This document shows positions 54,822 through 63,729 of a stretch of 64,000 nt of DNA, one piece after another. The notes below the pieces were generated by a model that saw only the letters and a program-made list of their open reading frames with translations, was not told the DNA's origin and did not search any database. Position 1 is the stretch's first letter; each line of letters opens with the position of its first letter. A program made the position numbers and the translations under genes. Source of the stretch: Niastella soli (GTDB taxonomy: Bacteria > Bacteroidota > Bacteroidia > Chitinophagales > Chitinophagaceae); assembly GCF_017742245.1 (NCBI RefSeq), contig NZ_JAGHKO010000004.1, positions 744,001 to 808,000 of the forward strand, written 5' to 3'.

Positions 54822-55644
54822 TGTGGGCCTGTGCATTACTTTACCAGAAAAAATGAGTAAATTAGGTTAGCTAACAACTTCCGGTTGCTAACAACAGAAA
54901 GAAGAGCAATATCGCTTCCGGCAGTAGTTTATTGTTAAGGTCTAATTTGGTACATGCGATCATAGTTACGTCATGTATTAACACTTCTTTCACCGTGAAA
55001 GGGCAATAACATTGCCAACGCACCAATGCAATTCAACGTATAGATAAGAAGTGAAAGAACAATAACCATCTGCTTGCGGCAAATAAAATAATAACATCAA
55101 ATAAAGGATATCATAAAAGGAGAACAGTAATTATTGTAGCAATAGGAAAAGTGTTTGCCCGGCATAATATTTGATCTTTTATCATTGGAAGTATGCACAT
55201 AACCAGCGCGTTTGCAAAGTGGGGGGAAAGCATTTCAATATCTTCATAACAGGCACCGGATCTATTGATGAATTAAGAAAACGGAATTATCGACCACCAC
55301 CATTTTGAGAACCATCCGGACGAAAGCATAGCTTACAGCAGCATACCTTTTGCATGCATTTCGCCTATACACACAAAGCAGCAATTTACAGGTAACCGCT
55401 GTCTAATTTTTAGGTAGTCTTAATTGAATCATATTATCCTCTTTTTAGCTCCAACCCTATTGAGCCGATAATATGTGTCAGAACCTTTTTAACACCGCTA
55501 ACAGAATCCGAAGAAAGACGAATTGTACATCTCTGTATCCTATTTACTGATCAGATCGGAACAATAAGTTATTAGACAGATTATACGCTTGTATAAGATG
55601 ACCTCTTTTTAGTATTGTTTTTTGTAACTAAAAATTTAAGAGAT
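54822..55644. other. Gene-poor region of 0.8 kb
   Basis: No intact gene, tRNA or terminator is visible. It contains a direct repeat GCTAACAAC (about 54869 and 54886), an inverted repeat CTTTCACcGTGAAAG (about 54989), and a 47-codon fragment noted separately. AT-rich sequence near 55590-55640 probably holds the promoter of the next gene. Confidence 0.5.
55168..55308 (+). pseudogene. Possible coding fragment without start codon
   Basis: Between two stops, 46 codons read YLIFYHWKYAHNQRVCKVGG, then a segment KHFNIFITGTGSIDELRKRN and PPPF. Composition looks protein-like but no ATG opens it and no family is recognised. It may be the 3' end of a decayed gene or chance. Confidence 0.2.
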
Positions 55645-56067
55645 ATGAAAAAAGAACACACCTCCCTTTTCAGCAATCTCTTTGGTGCAAAGGGCAAACC
55701 CACAGAGTCAGAAAAATCAACTCCGGTGGTAATTACTTCTTATTCTCAACCGCATGTATTGCAACAAAGAATGAAAGAAGAAAAACTGTCGCATGGTGAA
55801 ACAGTGACAGCTAACATTTCCCCGGTTAGATTAGAAAGCAATTTTGGCAAAATGGTGCTTTATTTCTGCCCAATGCAATCAATCGAAATTACAGAAAAGG
55901 TTAATGCCGGTGACGGAGGCAGCTTACCGGCTGAAGCAATCATTGATGGTTTAACAGTTCCAGGAAACTGTAAACCCGGCTTGTACACATTAAAGAACGT
56001 AACATTATCCTCTAACGGAACCATGCAGGTGATAGCCACCGAAAATACCATGTGGGAAAGCGTTTAA
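55645..56067 (+). CDS. Small protein of unknown function
   Basis: 140 residues from ATG 55645, which gives a more likely start than the upstream extension. The N-terminal 40 residues are polar and probably disordered; the rest is beta-rich (RLESNFGKMVLYFCPMQSIE, GSLPAEAIIDGLTVPG, CKPGLYTLKNVTLSSNGTMQ). No signal peptide or known domain is visible. A terminator-like hairpin lies about 160 bases downstream. It sits between two gene-poor stretches. Confidence 0.6.
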   Translation: MKKEHTSLFSNLFGAKGKPTESEKSTPVVITSYSQPHVLQQRMKEEKLSHGETVTANISPVRLESNFGKMVLYFCPMQSIEITEKVNAGDGGSLPAEAIIDGLTVPGNCKPGLYTLKNVTLSSNGTMQVIATENTMWESV

Positions 56068-56223
56068 CAAGCGTTACTGGTATTAAAAAAGTGTGTCCAA
56101 TGGAGTAAGTATTTTTGATGTGAAGCCCAACAGGGAGCAGGATACAGGTACATTTTCGTCTTTGTAATCCCTCGTCTGAAATGTTTCATTGTAATCTTTC
56201 TGCCTAATCAAACATGTCAATAC

Positions 56224-56262
56224 AAAACCCTCGTCCCGGTATTGCCGGGGTGAGGGTTTTTT
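56224..56262 (+). terminator. Hairpin terminator
   Basis: AACCCTC-GTCCCGG pairs with CCGGGGTGAGGGTT around a five-base loop, followed by six T. It lies downstream of the small gene at 55645 and upstream of a broken NHL gene. Confidence 0.75.
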
Positions 56263-56345
56263 AGTGCGGCCCGGGCAGGCTGCACACCTATTCCGTTTCT
56301 ATTGTTCCTTTGGTTTTATTGATATCAACCGCATTACCCGCACAA

Positions 56346-56795
56346 ATGATCACCACTATTGCCGGTGGCAGCATCGGCGATGGAAAATCAGCTACCACTG
56401 TTGGCATTGCTTTCCCCTACGGGATCCAGGTTGATTCAGCCGAAAACCGTATATACCTGACAATGTAAATTTCAGGATCAGAAAAGTGTCAGCCGCAACA
56501 GGCATCATTACTACTGTCGCCGGCGGCGCATTAAATAGCACCGGAGATGGCGGACCGGCCACTTCGGCACAACTGGCCTACACGAACAATGTTGCTGCAG
56601 ACGAAACCAGCAACGGGTATAATTTCAACCGTGGCCGGCTCAGCGAGTACCGGGAATGCAGGGCAACAATACTTTTTACAGCCAGCAAATACCTTCAGCT
56701 CACCGCTACGGCTTACTGGTTTGCAAACAGGACTTTATTTTGTTCCTATTTCTATAAACAAAACAAAGTATGTTCATAAAATACTCGTACAGTAA
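56346..56795 (+). pseudogene. Broken NHL-repeat gene with T9SS-like tail
   Basis: NHL-type text appears in three frames. The first part (ITTIAGGSIGDGKSATTVGI, GIQVDSAENRIYLT) loses frame by one base near 56456. It continues as DNVNFRIRKVSAATG and ITTVAGGALNSTGDGGPATS to about 56610, shifts again, then reads STVAGSASTGNAGQQYFL and ends in LTGLQTGLYFVPISINKT..KILVQ, typical of a T9SS sorting tail. An intact ancestor would be a secreted beta-propeller. Two shifts and a deletion break it here. Confidence 0.65.
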
Positions 56796-56859
56796 ATAAC
56801 TGTACAATTATAAAAGAACAGGGATTGGGCAGATAAAAGCGCAATCCCTTTTCTCTTTA

Positions 56860-57600
56860 TTAAATGCTAAATCCGCCATCAATTGTCAATGAAGCCCCCG
56901 TCATAAAACGGCTTTCCTCACTGGCCAGGTAAACTGCCAGTTCCCCTATGTCTTCTGGTTTGCCATATGCAGGAATAGCCATGGCACTACGGACTACATC
57001 GGCAAAAGCGCCATTGGCCGGGTTCATATCAGTGTCAACCGGTCCGGGTTGTATCATATTTACGGTAATACCCTTACCACCCAGGTCGCGGGCCAGGCCT
57101 TTTGTTAACCCGATCAACGCCGATTTGCTCATAGAATATAAAGTACCGGTTGGAAAAGCCACCCGCTCTGCCATATTACTGCCAATGTTAATGATGCGCC
57201 CACCGGGTTGCATATATTGAGCCGCTTTTTGTGATGCCATAAAAACAGCCCGCACATTCACCGACATAGTACTGTCAAAATCGGCCAGTGTATACTCTGC
57301 CAGTGGTTTGGCAATATAAATGCCGGCATTGTTCACCAGAATATCGATACGGCCAAATGCGGCAACCGCTTTTTCAACCGCTTCATTAATAGCATTGGGA
57401 GAAGCATTGTCAACCGCAATGGCCAATGCCTGCTGCCCTACTTTCTTAATTGCATCAACTACCTGGTTTGCCTGATCAGCTGCCTGCACATAAGTGATCA
57501 CCACATCGGCGCCCGCTGCCGCCATACGTTTAGCTATACCCGCTCCTATACCTCTACTGCCACCGGTAATAAATACAACCTTGTTTGTTAATCTCTTCAT
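56860..57600 (-). CDS. SDR oxidoreductase (3-oxoacyl-ACP reductase-like)
   Basis: 246 residues; ATG 57600 gives the Rossmann start KVVFITGGSRGIGAGIAKRM directly. NNAGIYIAKPLAEYTLADFD, the catalytic YSMSK (Tyr-x-x-x-Lys), a Ser near GSNMAERVAFPTGT and PGPVDTDMNP are complete. A reduction of a ketone or quinone with NAD(P)H is expected. It lies 91 bases from a divergent HxlR regulator; SDR plus HxlR is a common redox- or aldehyde-response pair. It is the likely target of that regulator. Confidence 0.9.
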   Translation of the reverse strand: MKRLTNKVVFITGGSRGIGAGIAKRMAAAGADVVITYVQAADQANQVVDAIKKVGQQALAIAVDNASPNAINEAVEKAVAAFGRIDILVNNAGIYIAKPLAEYTLADFDSTMSVNVRAVFMASQKAAQYMQPGGRIINIGSNMAERVAFPTGTLYSMSKSALIGLTKGLARDLGGKGITVNMIQPGPVDTDMNPANGAFADVVRSAMAIPAYGKPEDIGELAVYLASEESRFMTGASLTIDGGFSI

Positions 57601-57691
57601 AGTAATCTTTTTATTGCTTGCAAAACTATTGGCTGCATAGTACATTTGCCGGTACATATAATGTTGTTAGGTACTATCAAAATTGTAAGTA

Positions 57692-58036
57692 ATGCGCAAA
57701 GAGAATTCAACCAATACCATTAATAAACAGCAAATGGATAAGGACTGTGGCATGTCGTACACCCTTAATACCATTGGCGGCCGATGGAAACCCGCAATTC
57801 TGTACAGGCTGATCGGGGGTAAAATGCGGTACAGCGAACTGCGCGACTCCATTCCCAATGTGACCGAACGGATGCTGGTGCTGCAACTGCGCGAAATGGA
57901 AAAAGATGGGTTAATAAATCGCATCGTCTATGCGGAAGTACCGCCCCGTGTTGAATATGAATTAACCGAAAAGGGTAACTCGTTGAAACCTATACTGAAA
58001 AGCCTCTCGGAATGGGGCGTTAAAAACAGGGATTAG
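57692..58036 (+). CDS. HxlR family transcriptional regulator
   Basis: 114 residues of a single winged helix (DUF24/HxlR). Characteristic segments are CGMSYTLNTIGGRWKPAILY, MRYSELRDSIPNVTERMLVL, LQLREMEKDGLINRIVYAEV and VEYELTEKGNSL. A Cys at about residue 19, before the first helix, matches the redox-active Cys of YodB/HypR-type repressors, which respond to quinones, aldehydes or disulfide stress. It is divergent from an SDR gene, which is its likely target. The 91-bp spacer would contain the operator. Confidence 0.93.
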   Translation: MRKENSTNTINKQQMDKDCGMSYTLNTIGGRWKPAILYRLIGGKMRYSELRDSIPNVTERMLVLQLREMEKDGLINRIVYAEVPPRVEYELTEKGNSLKPILKSLSEWGVKNRD

Positions 58037-58090
58037 AATTAACCTAGAAAATTTGTAATAATGTTGCAAATTCCGCTACTTTTGTAAGCG

Positions 58091-58420
58091 ATGACAGGAA
58101 AGCGGATCATAATCAAGCTCACTACCATTCTTCTTATTCTGGTGTTCAGCCAGAAGATGGGTGTGGGTTTGTATCTGCACAACTGGTTACACGCTTCCAA
58201 ACAACATACAACGTCATCAAAACCCATTTCAGGCCAGGAAATACAATTTGCCTGCGGTTGTATCAACGATTTCAATCTGCCTTTCACGGAGACCACCGTT
58301 CCTTCTATTGAAGTGCCGGTAACCATCGTTAATCAATCGCACAATTCACCCATCTTCACCATTCCGGCTGTTTTCAAATACTTCCACTCCCTTCGCGCTC
58401 CCCCTGCATTGGCTGTTTAA
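58091..58420 (+). CDS. Small exported His- and Cys-containing protein
   Basis: 109 residues with a hydrophobic N-terminal stretch (IKLTTILLILVFSQKMGVGL) that could be a signal peptide or anchor. The mature part has HNWLHASKQHTT (His cluster) and FACGCINDFNLP (CxC), features of a possible metal- or haem-binding site. It is followed after 135 bases by a TonB-dependent receptor gene on the same strand, so the two may act in one uptake route. No family name is recognised. Confidence 0.55.
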   Translation: MTGKRIIIKLTTILLILVFSQKMGVGLYLHNWLHASKQHTTSSKPISGQEIQFACGCINDFNLPFTETTVPSIEVPVTIVNQSHNSPIFTIPAVFKYFHSLRAPPALAV

Positions 58421-58555
58421 TTCATTCATTGCTACCATTGTCTTTTATGCATCCTGCATTAAAAGTCATTGCATGCATTCAATATCATTCCGGTAAACAA
58501 CCACAGCCAATTTAATCCAGACAGGCCCTTGCGGACTGTACAAATTCATTCATTT

Positions 58556-61003
58556 ATGAAACCAGTCAGTGTTATCCTAACATTTATATATAGTTTATTA
58601 AGTTTATTTTCCTATAGCCAACAAGAAATTGCACCAGTACCTCATCATGCTACCCCTGTTGAGGCACCACTGGCAGGTGTGCTTACCGGTAAAATAACCG
58701 ATGCCCATACAGGTGAACCATTGCCCGGTGCCAGCATTTATGTACACGATCTGAAAAAAGGCACCATCTCTGATGATAAAGGCCAATACCGCCTTACTAA
58801 TTTAAATACCGGTAAATACCTGATTGAGATAACCTACCGGGGTTATTCAACTATTATAGAAACGGTTTCCGTAAACGGTGAAACCCATAAAGATTTTGCG
58901 CTACAGGAAGCAGTAGTAGAAAATGAAGAAGTGACGGTAACCGGCGTTTCCTCTGCCACCCGTATTAAACAATCGCCGCAACCGGTGGAAGTATTAAAAA
59001 AGGAACAACTCTTTAACGTGTCGGCCACCAATGCCATCGATGCCCTTACCAAAACAGTACCGGGTGTAAATGGCTTGTCGACCGGGCCTGCTATTTCAAA
59101 ACCCTTTATTCGTGGTTTGGGGTATAACCGGGTTGTCACCATCAATGATGGCATTCGCCAGGAAGGTCAGCAGTGGGGTGATGAACATGGGATTGAAATT
59201 GATGACTACAGCATTCAACGGATTGAAGTATTAAAAGGCCCTGCGTCCTTAATGTATGGCAGTGATGCGCTGGCTGGTGTGATCAACATCATTACGCAAC
59301 GCCCCGTAGCTGATGGTCATATTACGGCGAATCTATTGGGTGAATACCAAACCAATAATGCCCTGCGTGGTTTTTATGGCGATGCAGCAGGCACAAAAAA
59401 TGGCTTTAGCTGGAATGTGTATGGCTCCTACAAAGGCGCTGAAGATTATAAGAACAAATACGATGGCCGCGTGTACAACTCCAAATTCTATAATAAGAAC
59501 TTTGGCGGCATGTTGGGCTATACCGGCACCTGGGGCTATAGCCATTTGATGGTTAGTAACTTTGATCAACACATTGGGATGATCGAAGGTGATCGCGACA
59601 GCGCCACCGGCGCCTTTATAAAAGCCATGCCCGGCGGTCTCGAAGGCATACCAACTCATGAAGACTTTAAGACCATCACCCCCGAGGTCCCTTATCAGCA
59701 CATCCGGCACTTTAAAGTTTCAACAGACAATAACTTTAAAGTAGGCAAAACAAACCTCGATGTTACGATCGGCTATCAGCAAAACCAACGGCAGGAATAT
59801 GGTAATCCTGACGAAGCCAATACCCCCGATGCCTGGTTTAATTTGAAAACAATAAACTATGCCCTGCGCTGGCATCTTCCTTCCACCCAAAACTGGAAAA
59901 CTACCATAGGCGTAACCGGCATGTCGCAAAACAATACCAATGAAGCAGCGGAAGTGATCATTCCCGATTACGACCTGTTCGATATCGGTGGTTTTGTATT
60001 TACCCAATACCATAAAAATAAACTCTCGCTCAATGGCGGTATCCGGTTTGACAGCCGTCACGTAACAGGCAAACCGATGGATATAGACAACCAGCTTAAG
60101 TTCACCGGTTTTACCCGCAATTTCTCCAATGTATCGGGTAGTGTAGGTTTGAGCTATGCCACCAGTGACCTTGTTACGCTTAAATTCAATGTGGCCCGGG
60201 GCTTTAGAGCACCTAACCTGGCCGAATTGGCCAGCAATGGGGCACATGAAGGCACTAATCGCTATGAAGTAGGCGCCAATGACCTGAAATCGGAAACCAG
60301 TTTGCAGATAGATGGCGGTTTTGAACTGAACTCGCAACACGTGTCGCTGGAAACAAGTTTGTTCTATAATCACCTCACCAATTTTATCTTTTATGAAAAA
60401 GTGTTGAACGCTGCAGGTACCGATTCCATTCTCACCGACCCTGATTCCGGTGATGACTTGAATGTATATCGTTTTGACCAGAACAATGCCAATTTATATG
60501 GCGCCGAACTGGCCCTTGACATTCACCCCCACCCGCTGGATTGGTTGCACTTTAGAAACGCTTTTTCGTATACCCGCGCACAATTTTCCAATGAAGTAGC
60601 TGGTACAAAAGATATTCCTTTTATCCCTGCAGCCCGGTTGTTTACCGACCTGGCCGTAACCTTTTTACCAAAAGGAAAAACACTGCGCAACCTGCACATG
60701 AACCTGGAAAGTGATTATACCTTTAAACAGGACCATCCATTTACCGGCTTCGATACAGAGACGGCCACACCCGATTACTGGTTGATCAATGCCGGTATTG
60801 GCGGCGATTTTGTAAGCAAAGGTAAAACCCTGTTCAGTCTTCGCTTTACAGCTTACAACCTGGGTGATGTAGCTTATCAAAATCATTTAAGCCGGTTAAA
60901 GTATACAGCAGTAAATAATGTCACCGGCAGAATGGGTGTATTTAATATGGGCCGCAACTTTGGTATCAAGCTGAATGTACCGCTCGACTTTATCTGGAAT
61001 TAA
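58556..61003 (+). CDS. TonB-dependent receptor with N-terminal regulatory domain
   Basis: 815 residues. ATG 58556 opens a signal peptide (MKPVSVILTFIYSLLSLFSY). A carboxypeptidase-D-like domain (about 48-130, GKITDAHTGEPLPGASIYVH) precedes the plug (IKQSPQPVEVLKKEQLFNVS and LTKTVPGVNGL) and a barrel with FKFNVARGFRAPNLAELAS. The last strand ends in the aromatic DFIWN region. Sequence gives no siderophore or cobalamin specificity; the CirA/FepA-like plug and the preceding CxC/His protein suggest a metal, haem or copper complex. It is not in a SusD context, so it is unlikely to be a glycan receptor. Confidence 0.92.
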   Translation: MKPVSVILTFIYSLLSLFSYSQQEIAPVPHHATPVEAPLAGVLTGKITDAHTGEPLPGASIYVHDLKKGTISDDKGQYRLTNLNTGKYLIEITYRGYSTIIETVSVNGETHKDFALQEAVVENEEVTVTGVSSATRIKQSPQPVEVLKKEQLFNVSATNAIDALTKTVPGVNGLSTGPAISKPFIRGLGYNRVVTINDGIRQEGQQWGDEHGIEIDDYSIQRIEVLKGPASLMYGSDALAGVINIITQRPVADGHITANLLGEYQTNNALRGFYGDAAGTKNGFSWNVYGSYKGAEDYKNKYDGRVYNSKFYNKNFGGMLGYTGTWGYSHLMVSNFDQHIGMIEGDRDSATGAFIKAMPGGLEGIPTHEDFKTITPEVPYQHIRHFKVSTDNNFKVGKTNLDVTIGYQQNQRQEYGNPDEANTPDAWFNLKTINYALRWHLPSTQNWKTTIGVTGMSQNNTNEAAEVIIPDYDLFDIGGFVFTQYHKNKLSLNGGIRFDSRHVTGKPMDIDNQLKFTGFTRNFSNVSGSVGLSYATSDLVTLKFNVARGFRAPNLAELASNGAHEGTNRYEVGANDLKSETSLQIDGGFELNSQHVSLETSLFYNHLTNFIFYEKVLNAAGTDSILTDPDSGDDLNVYRFDQNNANLYGAELALDIHPHPLDWLHFRNAFSYTRAQFSNEVAGTKDIPFIPAARLFTDLAVTFLPKGKTLRNLHMNLESDYTFKQDHPFTGFDTETATPDYWLINAGIGGDFVSKGKTLFSLRFTAYNLGDVAYQNHLSRLKYTAVNNVTGRMGVFNMGRNFGIKLNVPLDFIWN

Positions 61004-61067
61004 AAAATAGAAAAGAATCTGTAGGATGTACCTCGTGAGCTCAAATATTCAGTGAGACGATGTACAC

Positions 61068-61215
61068 CTGACAGGTCTGGTTCTCAAACCTTGGCACGGC
61101 TTGCTGCAAATGTATTTAGCGAAGTAAACCAGACCTGTCAGAGCCTGCCCCGCTTTGCGGGGTCCAATTCAACCTAATAATTACTCAAGCTCGAGTGATG
61201 GACCTTACAGGTCTT
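61068..61215. repeat. Mosaic inverted repeat, locus C
   Basis: A 15-bp perfect inverted repeat (CTGACAGGTCTGGTT at 61068-61082 with 61127-61141) leads into a half-module (61131-61215) that is an inverted relative of the left half of locus A. It carries the palindrome CCCCGCtttGCGGGG (61148-61162), where locus A has CCCCGATaaATCGGGG. Its right edge ends in the shared box ACCTTACAGGTCTT. It lies in the spacer between the receptor and the AraC gene. Confidence 0.85.
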
Positions 61216-61290
61216 GCCCCTTTACTGGCGCTCCGACTCGTCGGAGTGCCCCGTTACGGAGATGCAATTACAGGTCTTCCCGTTTTGCAA

Positions 61291-61298
61291 TACCTTTG
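61291..61298 (+). promoter_or_regulatory. -7 promoter box for the AraC gene
   Basis: TACCTTTG matches TAnnTTTG and lies 17 bases before the ATG. No convincing -33 box is found. Confidence 0.35.
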
Positions 61299-61315
61299 CG
61301 CTATAGAAGATTCCC

Positions 61316-62272
61316 ATGGGTAAAAAAGCAACAAGCGACTCCGCCGCCATACCACAATATGTATTAAAGGGGTTCAGGGGTTTGCACCGGCAGGAAGACG
61401 ATACGACTGATTTCGGTTATAATAACCTCGATACCATTCACCCCATTGCGGGGTTTGAATTGTATTCAAGCCGCGGATTAAAACCTTCGCTGGGTCCTTT
61501 GAAATCGGCATTCTATCGCATAAGCATAACTATAACCGGACAGGTGGATATGCAACTTGGCCTGGAACATTTCAAACACCAACCACGCACCATGAGTTTT
61601 ACCTGGCCCAACCAGGTTTTCTCAAAAAGCAATATCAGCGCCGATGCTTTTGGTTATTACCTGCTGTTCAATGAAGACTTTCTAAACGACCTGGTGCCGG
61701 CGGCCAACATTCCACGGGAGTTTCCTTTTTTTGACTACTCGGGTAAGCCGTTGTTTCAACTGGCCCCTGAGGAAATTGACCGGGTGCAGCAATTCGTTTT
61801 GAATATGAATGAAGAACTGAAAGCAAACCGTCCCGGTAAGGAAAAAGCGGTCCGCATGTATCTATATTTATTGTTGCTGGAAGCTAAAAGAAGTTATGAA
61901 AGACAGCAATTGCATGTATCAGCCGATACCGGCGATACCGTATACCTCGTGTCGCATTTTCAAAAACTGGTAAGCCGGCATTTTCTGTTAAAACGAAAGG
62001 TCACCGATTATGCCAGCCTGCTTGCAGTAAGTGCTAACCATTTAAACCGCACGGTAAAAGATGTGACTGGTAAAACAGCTTCCGAATCCATTGCCGACAT
62101 GCTGGTGCAGGAAGCAAAAGCCGTACTGAAATATACCGAAGCAACCGTATCGGAAATTGCCTACCAGCTGAACTTTAGTGAACCGGCTGCCTTTAACCGC
62201 TTCTTCAAAAAAATGACCGGTGAAACCCCACTGTATTTTCGAAAGAATGCATTGGGTCAATACAATGCATGA
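61316..62272 (+). CDS. AraC family transcriptional regulator
   Basis: 318 residues. An N-terminal sensor domain (about 20-200) holds LKSAFYRISITITGQVDMQL-like strands. The C-terminal 100 residues contain two helix-turn-helix units (YASLLAVSANHLNRTVKDVT and VSEIAYQLNFSEPAAFNRFF), with FKKMTGETPLYFRK at the end. It is followed by an SDR gene 60 bases downstream, which is a likely target. The mosaic repeat just upstream may shape its promoter region. Confidence 0.92.
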   Translation: MGKKATSDSAAIPQYVLKGFRGLHRQEDDTTDFGYNNLDTIHPIAGFELYSSRGLKPSLGPLKSAFYRISITITGQVDMQLGLEHFKHQPRTMSFTWPNQVFSKSNISADAFGYYLLFNEDFLNDLVPAANIPREFPFFDYSGKPLFQLAPEEIDRVQQFVLNMNEELKANRPGKEKAVRMYLYLLLLEAKRSYERQQLHVSADTGDTVYLVSHFQKLVSRHFLLKRKVTDYASLLAVSANHLNRTVKDVTGKTASESIADMLVQEAKAVLKYTEATVSEIAYQLNFSEPAAFNRFFKKMTGETPLYFRKNALGQYNA

Positions 62273-62332
62273 TCGGGTCAATTACTAACCGGTACTATCG
62301 TCAGACATTTGTTCTAACAAAAACAGAACAAA

Positions 62333-63049
62333 ATGAATGGAGTATTCGAAAACAAAAAAGTAATTGTAATTGGCGGTTCATCAGGCATTGGATTGGCAAC
62401 GGCGCAAACCCTGGCTAACAGTAACGCCAGGGTAACTATTACCGGTCGGGATGCTGAAAAATTAAAAGCCATACAGCAAACATCAAACATTCAGACCCAG
62501 GTAGTAGACAGCAGCGATCGTACTGCACTCGATGCATTTTTCAAACAAACCGGTTCTTTCGATCACCTGGTTATTACAGTGAGTGGGTCAAAAGGCATGG
62601 GCAATTTTGCAGAATTGTCATTAGCCGATCTGCGGGCAGGGTTTGAAGGAAAATTCTGGCCCCAGCTCAACACCTTACAGGCAGCATTACCTTATTTGAA
62701 TAACAGCGGCAGCGTTACCCTCATAACGGCCATTTCCTCGGTAGCCCAAAAACCGGGCACATCCGGACTGGCAGCCATCAATGGCGCCCTGGAATTAATG
62801 GTCCCCGTGCTTGCTCAGGAGTTAAAACCCCTCCGCATCAACGCTGTATCTCCCGGAGTTGTAGACACGCCCTGGTGGAACTTTGCACCCGAAGCAGCCA
62901 AACAACAGGCCTTTCAACAATTAACCGGCAATATACCAGCAGGACGGGTAGCCCGCGCCGAAGAAATTGCCGATGCCATTGTATTCACTCTCGGTAACAG
63001 CTACATGACCGGTACCGTGATCCATTGTGATGGGGGCTTCAGCTGTTAA
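62333..63049 (+). CDS. Atypical SDR oxidoreductase without YxxxK
   Basis: 238 residues. The NAD(P) site VIVIGGSSGIGLATAQTLAN and the overall SDR fold are clear, and the C-terminal LGNSYMTGTVIHCDGGFSC is typical of the family. At the catalytic site, where active SDRs have Tyr-x-x-x-Lys before a small helix, the chain reads SGLAAINGALELM: the Tyr and Lys positions are Leu and Asn. The protein may bind NAD(P) without reduction or use a different chemistry. It lies 60 bases after an AraC regulator on the same strand. Confidence 0.86.
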   Translation: MNGVFENKKVIVIGGSSGIGLATAQTLANSNARVTITGRDAEKLKAIQQTSNIQTQVVDSSDRTALDAFFKQTGSFDHLVITVSGSKGMGNFAELSLADLRAGFEGKFWPQLNTLQAALPYLNNSGSVTLITAISSVAQKPGTSGLAAINGALELMVPVLAQELKPLRINAVSPGVVDTPWWNFAPEAAKQQAFQQLTGNIPAGRVARAEEIADAIVFTLGNSYMTGTVIHCDGGFSC

Positions 63050-63729
63050 TATTTTTTATGACATTCATCATGCCCCTATCGGGCATTTTAAAAGCTGTAT
63101 GAGGCATTAAAAAAATAAACTACTAACATTCAAGTGATTGTACATGCGAAATAGCGCTAATTGAAAATAAGGATGGCATAATGCTTGATGTAAACCCACC
63201 CAAATAAATTGACCATATACATTTTTTTATAGAACTAAAAAGATAGGAATGATTTTAGTGGTGTATCATGAATTCAGCTTCAACCTTTTCCTGACATCTT
63301 TGGACAATAAAGGCATAGTGCGACCACTCATAAATAGCAGCTTCCTTACATATTATTGATGTTAATCTGACGCGTGCAAGGCACGGTTTGAGATTGTTTT
63401 ATTAATAGTTCAAAAATACACTTTGAAAAACCATCGATGATCCCGCAAAGGGCGGGGTTTCCAAACTTCCTAAAGAAGCCATCAATGTCTTATGATCCCT
63501 GGGTAAGAGGCATCCGCCTGCACGCGGACGCCTCTTTTTTCTTTTTTGTAATACAGCTATTTTCCCTGGCAGCCCATTTTTCCTTCTAAATTGTATATCA
63601 TTGCCGAAAATTAATTTGTTGGCCAACGAAGCCCGATAAAAGATATAATATTTGCAAAATCAAGGCGTTAACCAAGCTTTCGGACAATTGGCCAACCAAT
63701 AGCCATCGGAAACATATAAAACTGTTTAG
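63050..63729. other. Intergenic region with orphan terminator
   Basis: No protein gene is supported. It holds a small hairpin CCCGC-aaag-GCGGG (about 63438-63456), two near-copies of CCATC(A/G)ATG...GATCCC (about 63427 and 63478) and the strong terminator at 63506-63542. A promoter for the partial membrane gene should lie in the last 100 bases. Confidence 0.5.
63506..63542 (+). terminator. Orphan rho-independent terminator
   Basis: AGAGGCaTCCGC pairs with GCGGAcGCCTCT around CTGCAC, followed by eight T. It is 450 bases from the nearest upstream gene stop, so it may end a small RNA that starts between about 63360 and 63440. Confidence 0.7.

Noticed and set aside
59720-60373. 217-codon minus-strand frame
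   Set aside because: Antisense to the TonB-dependent receptor barrel; it has no known domain.
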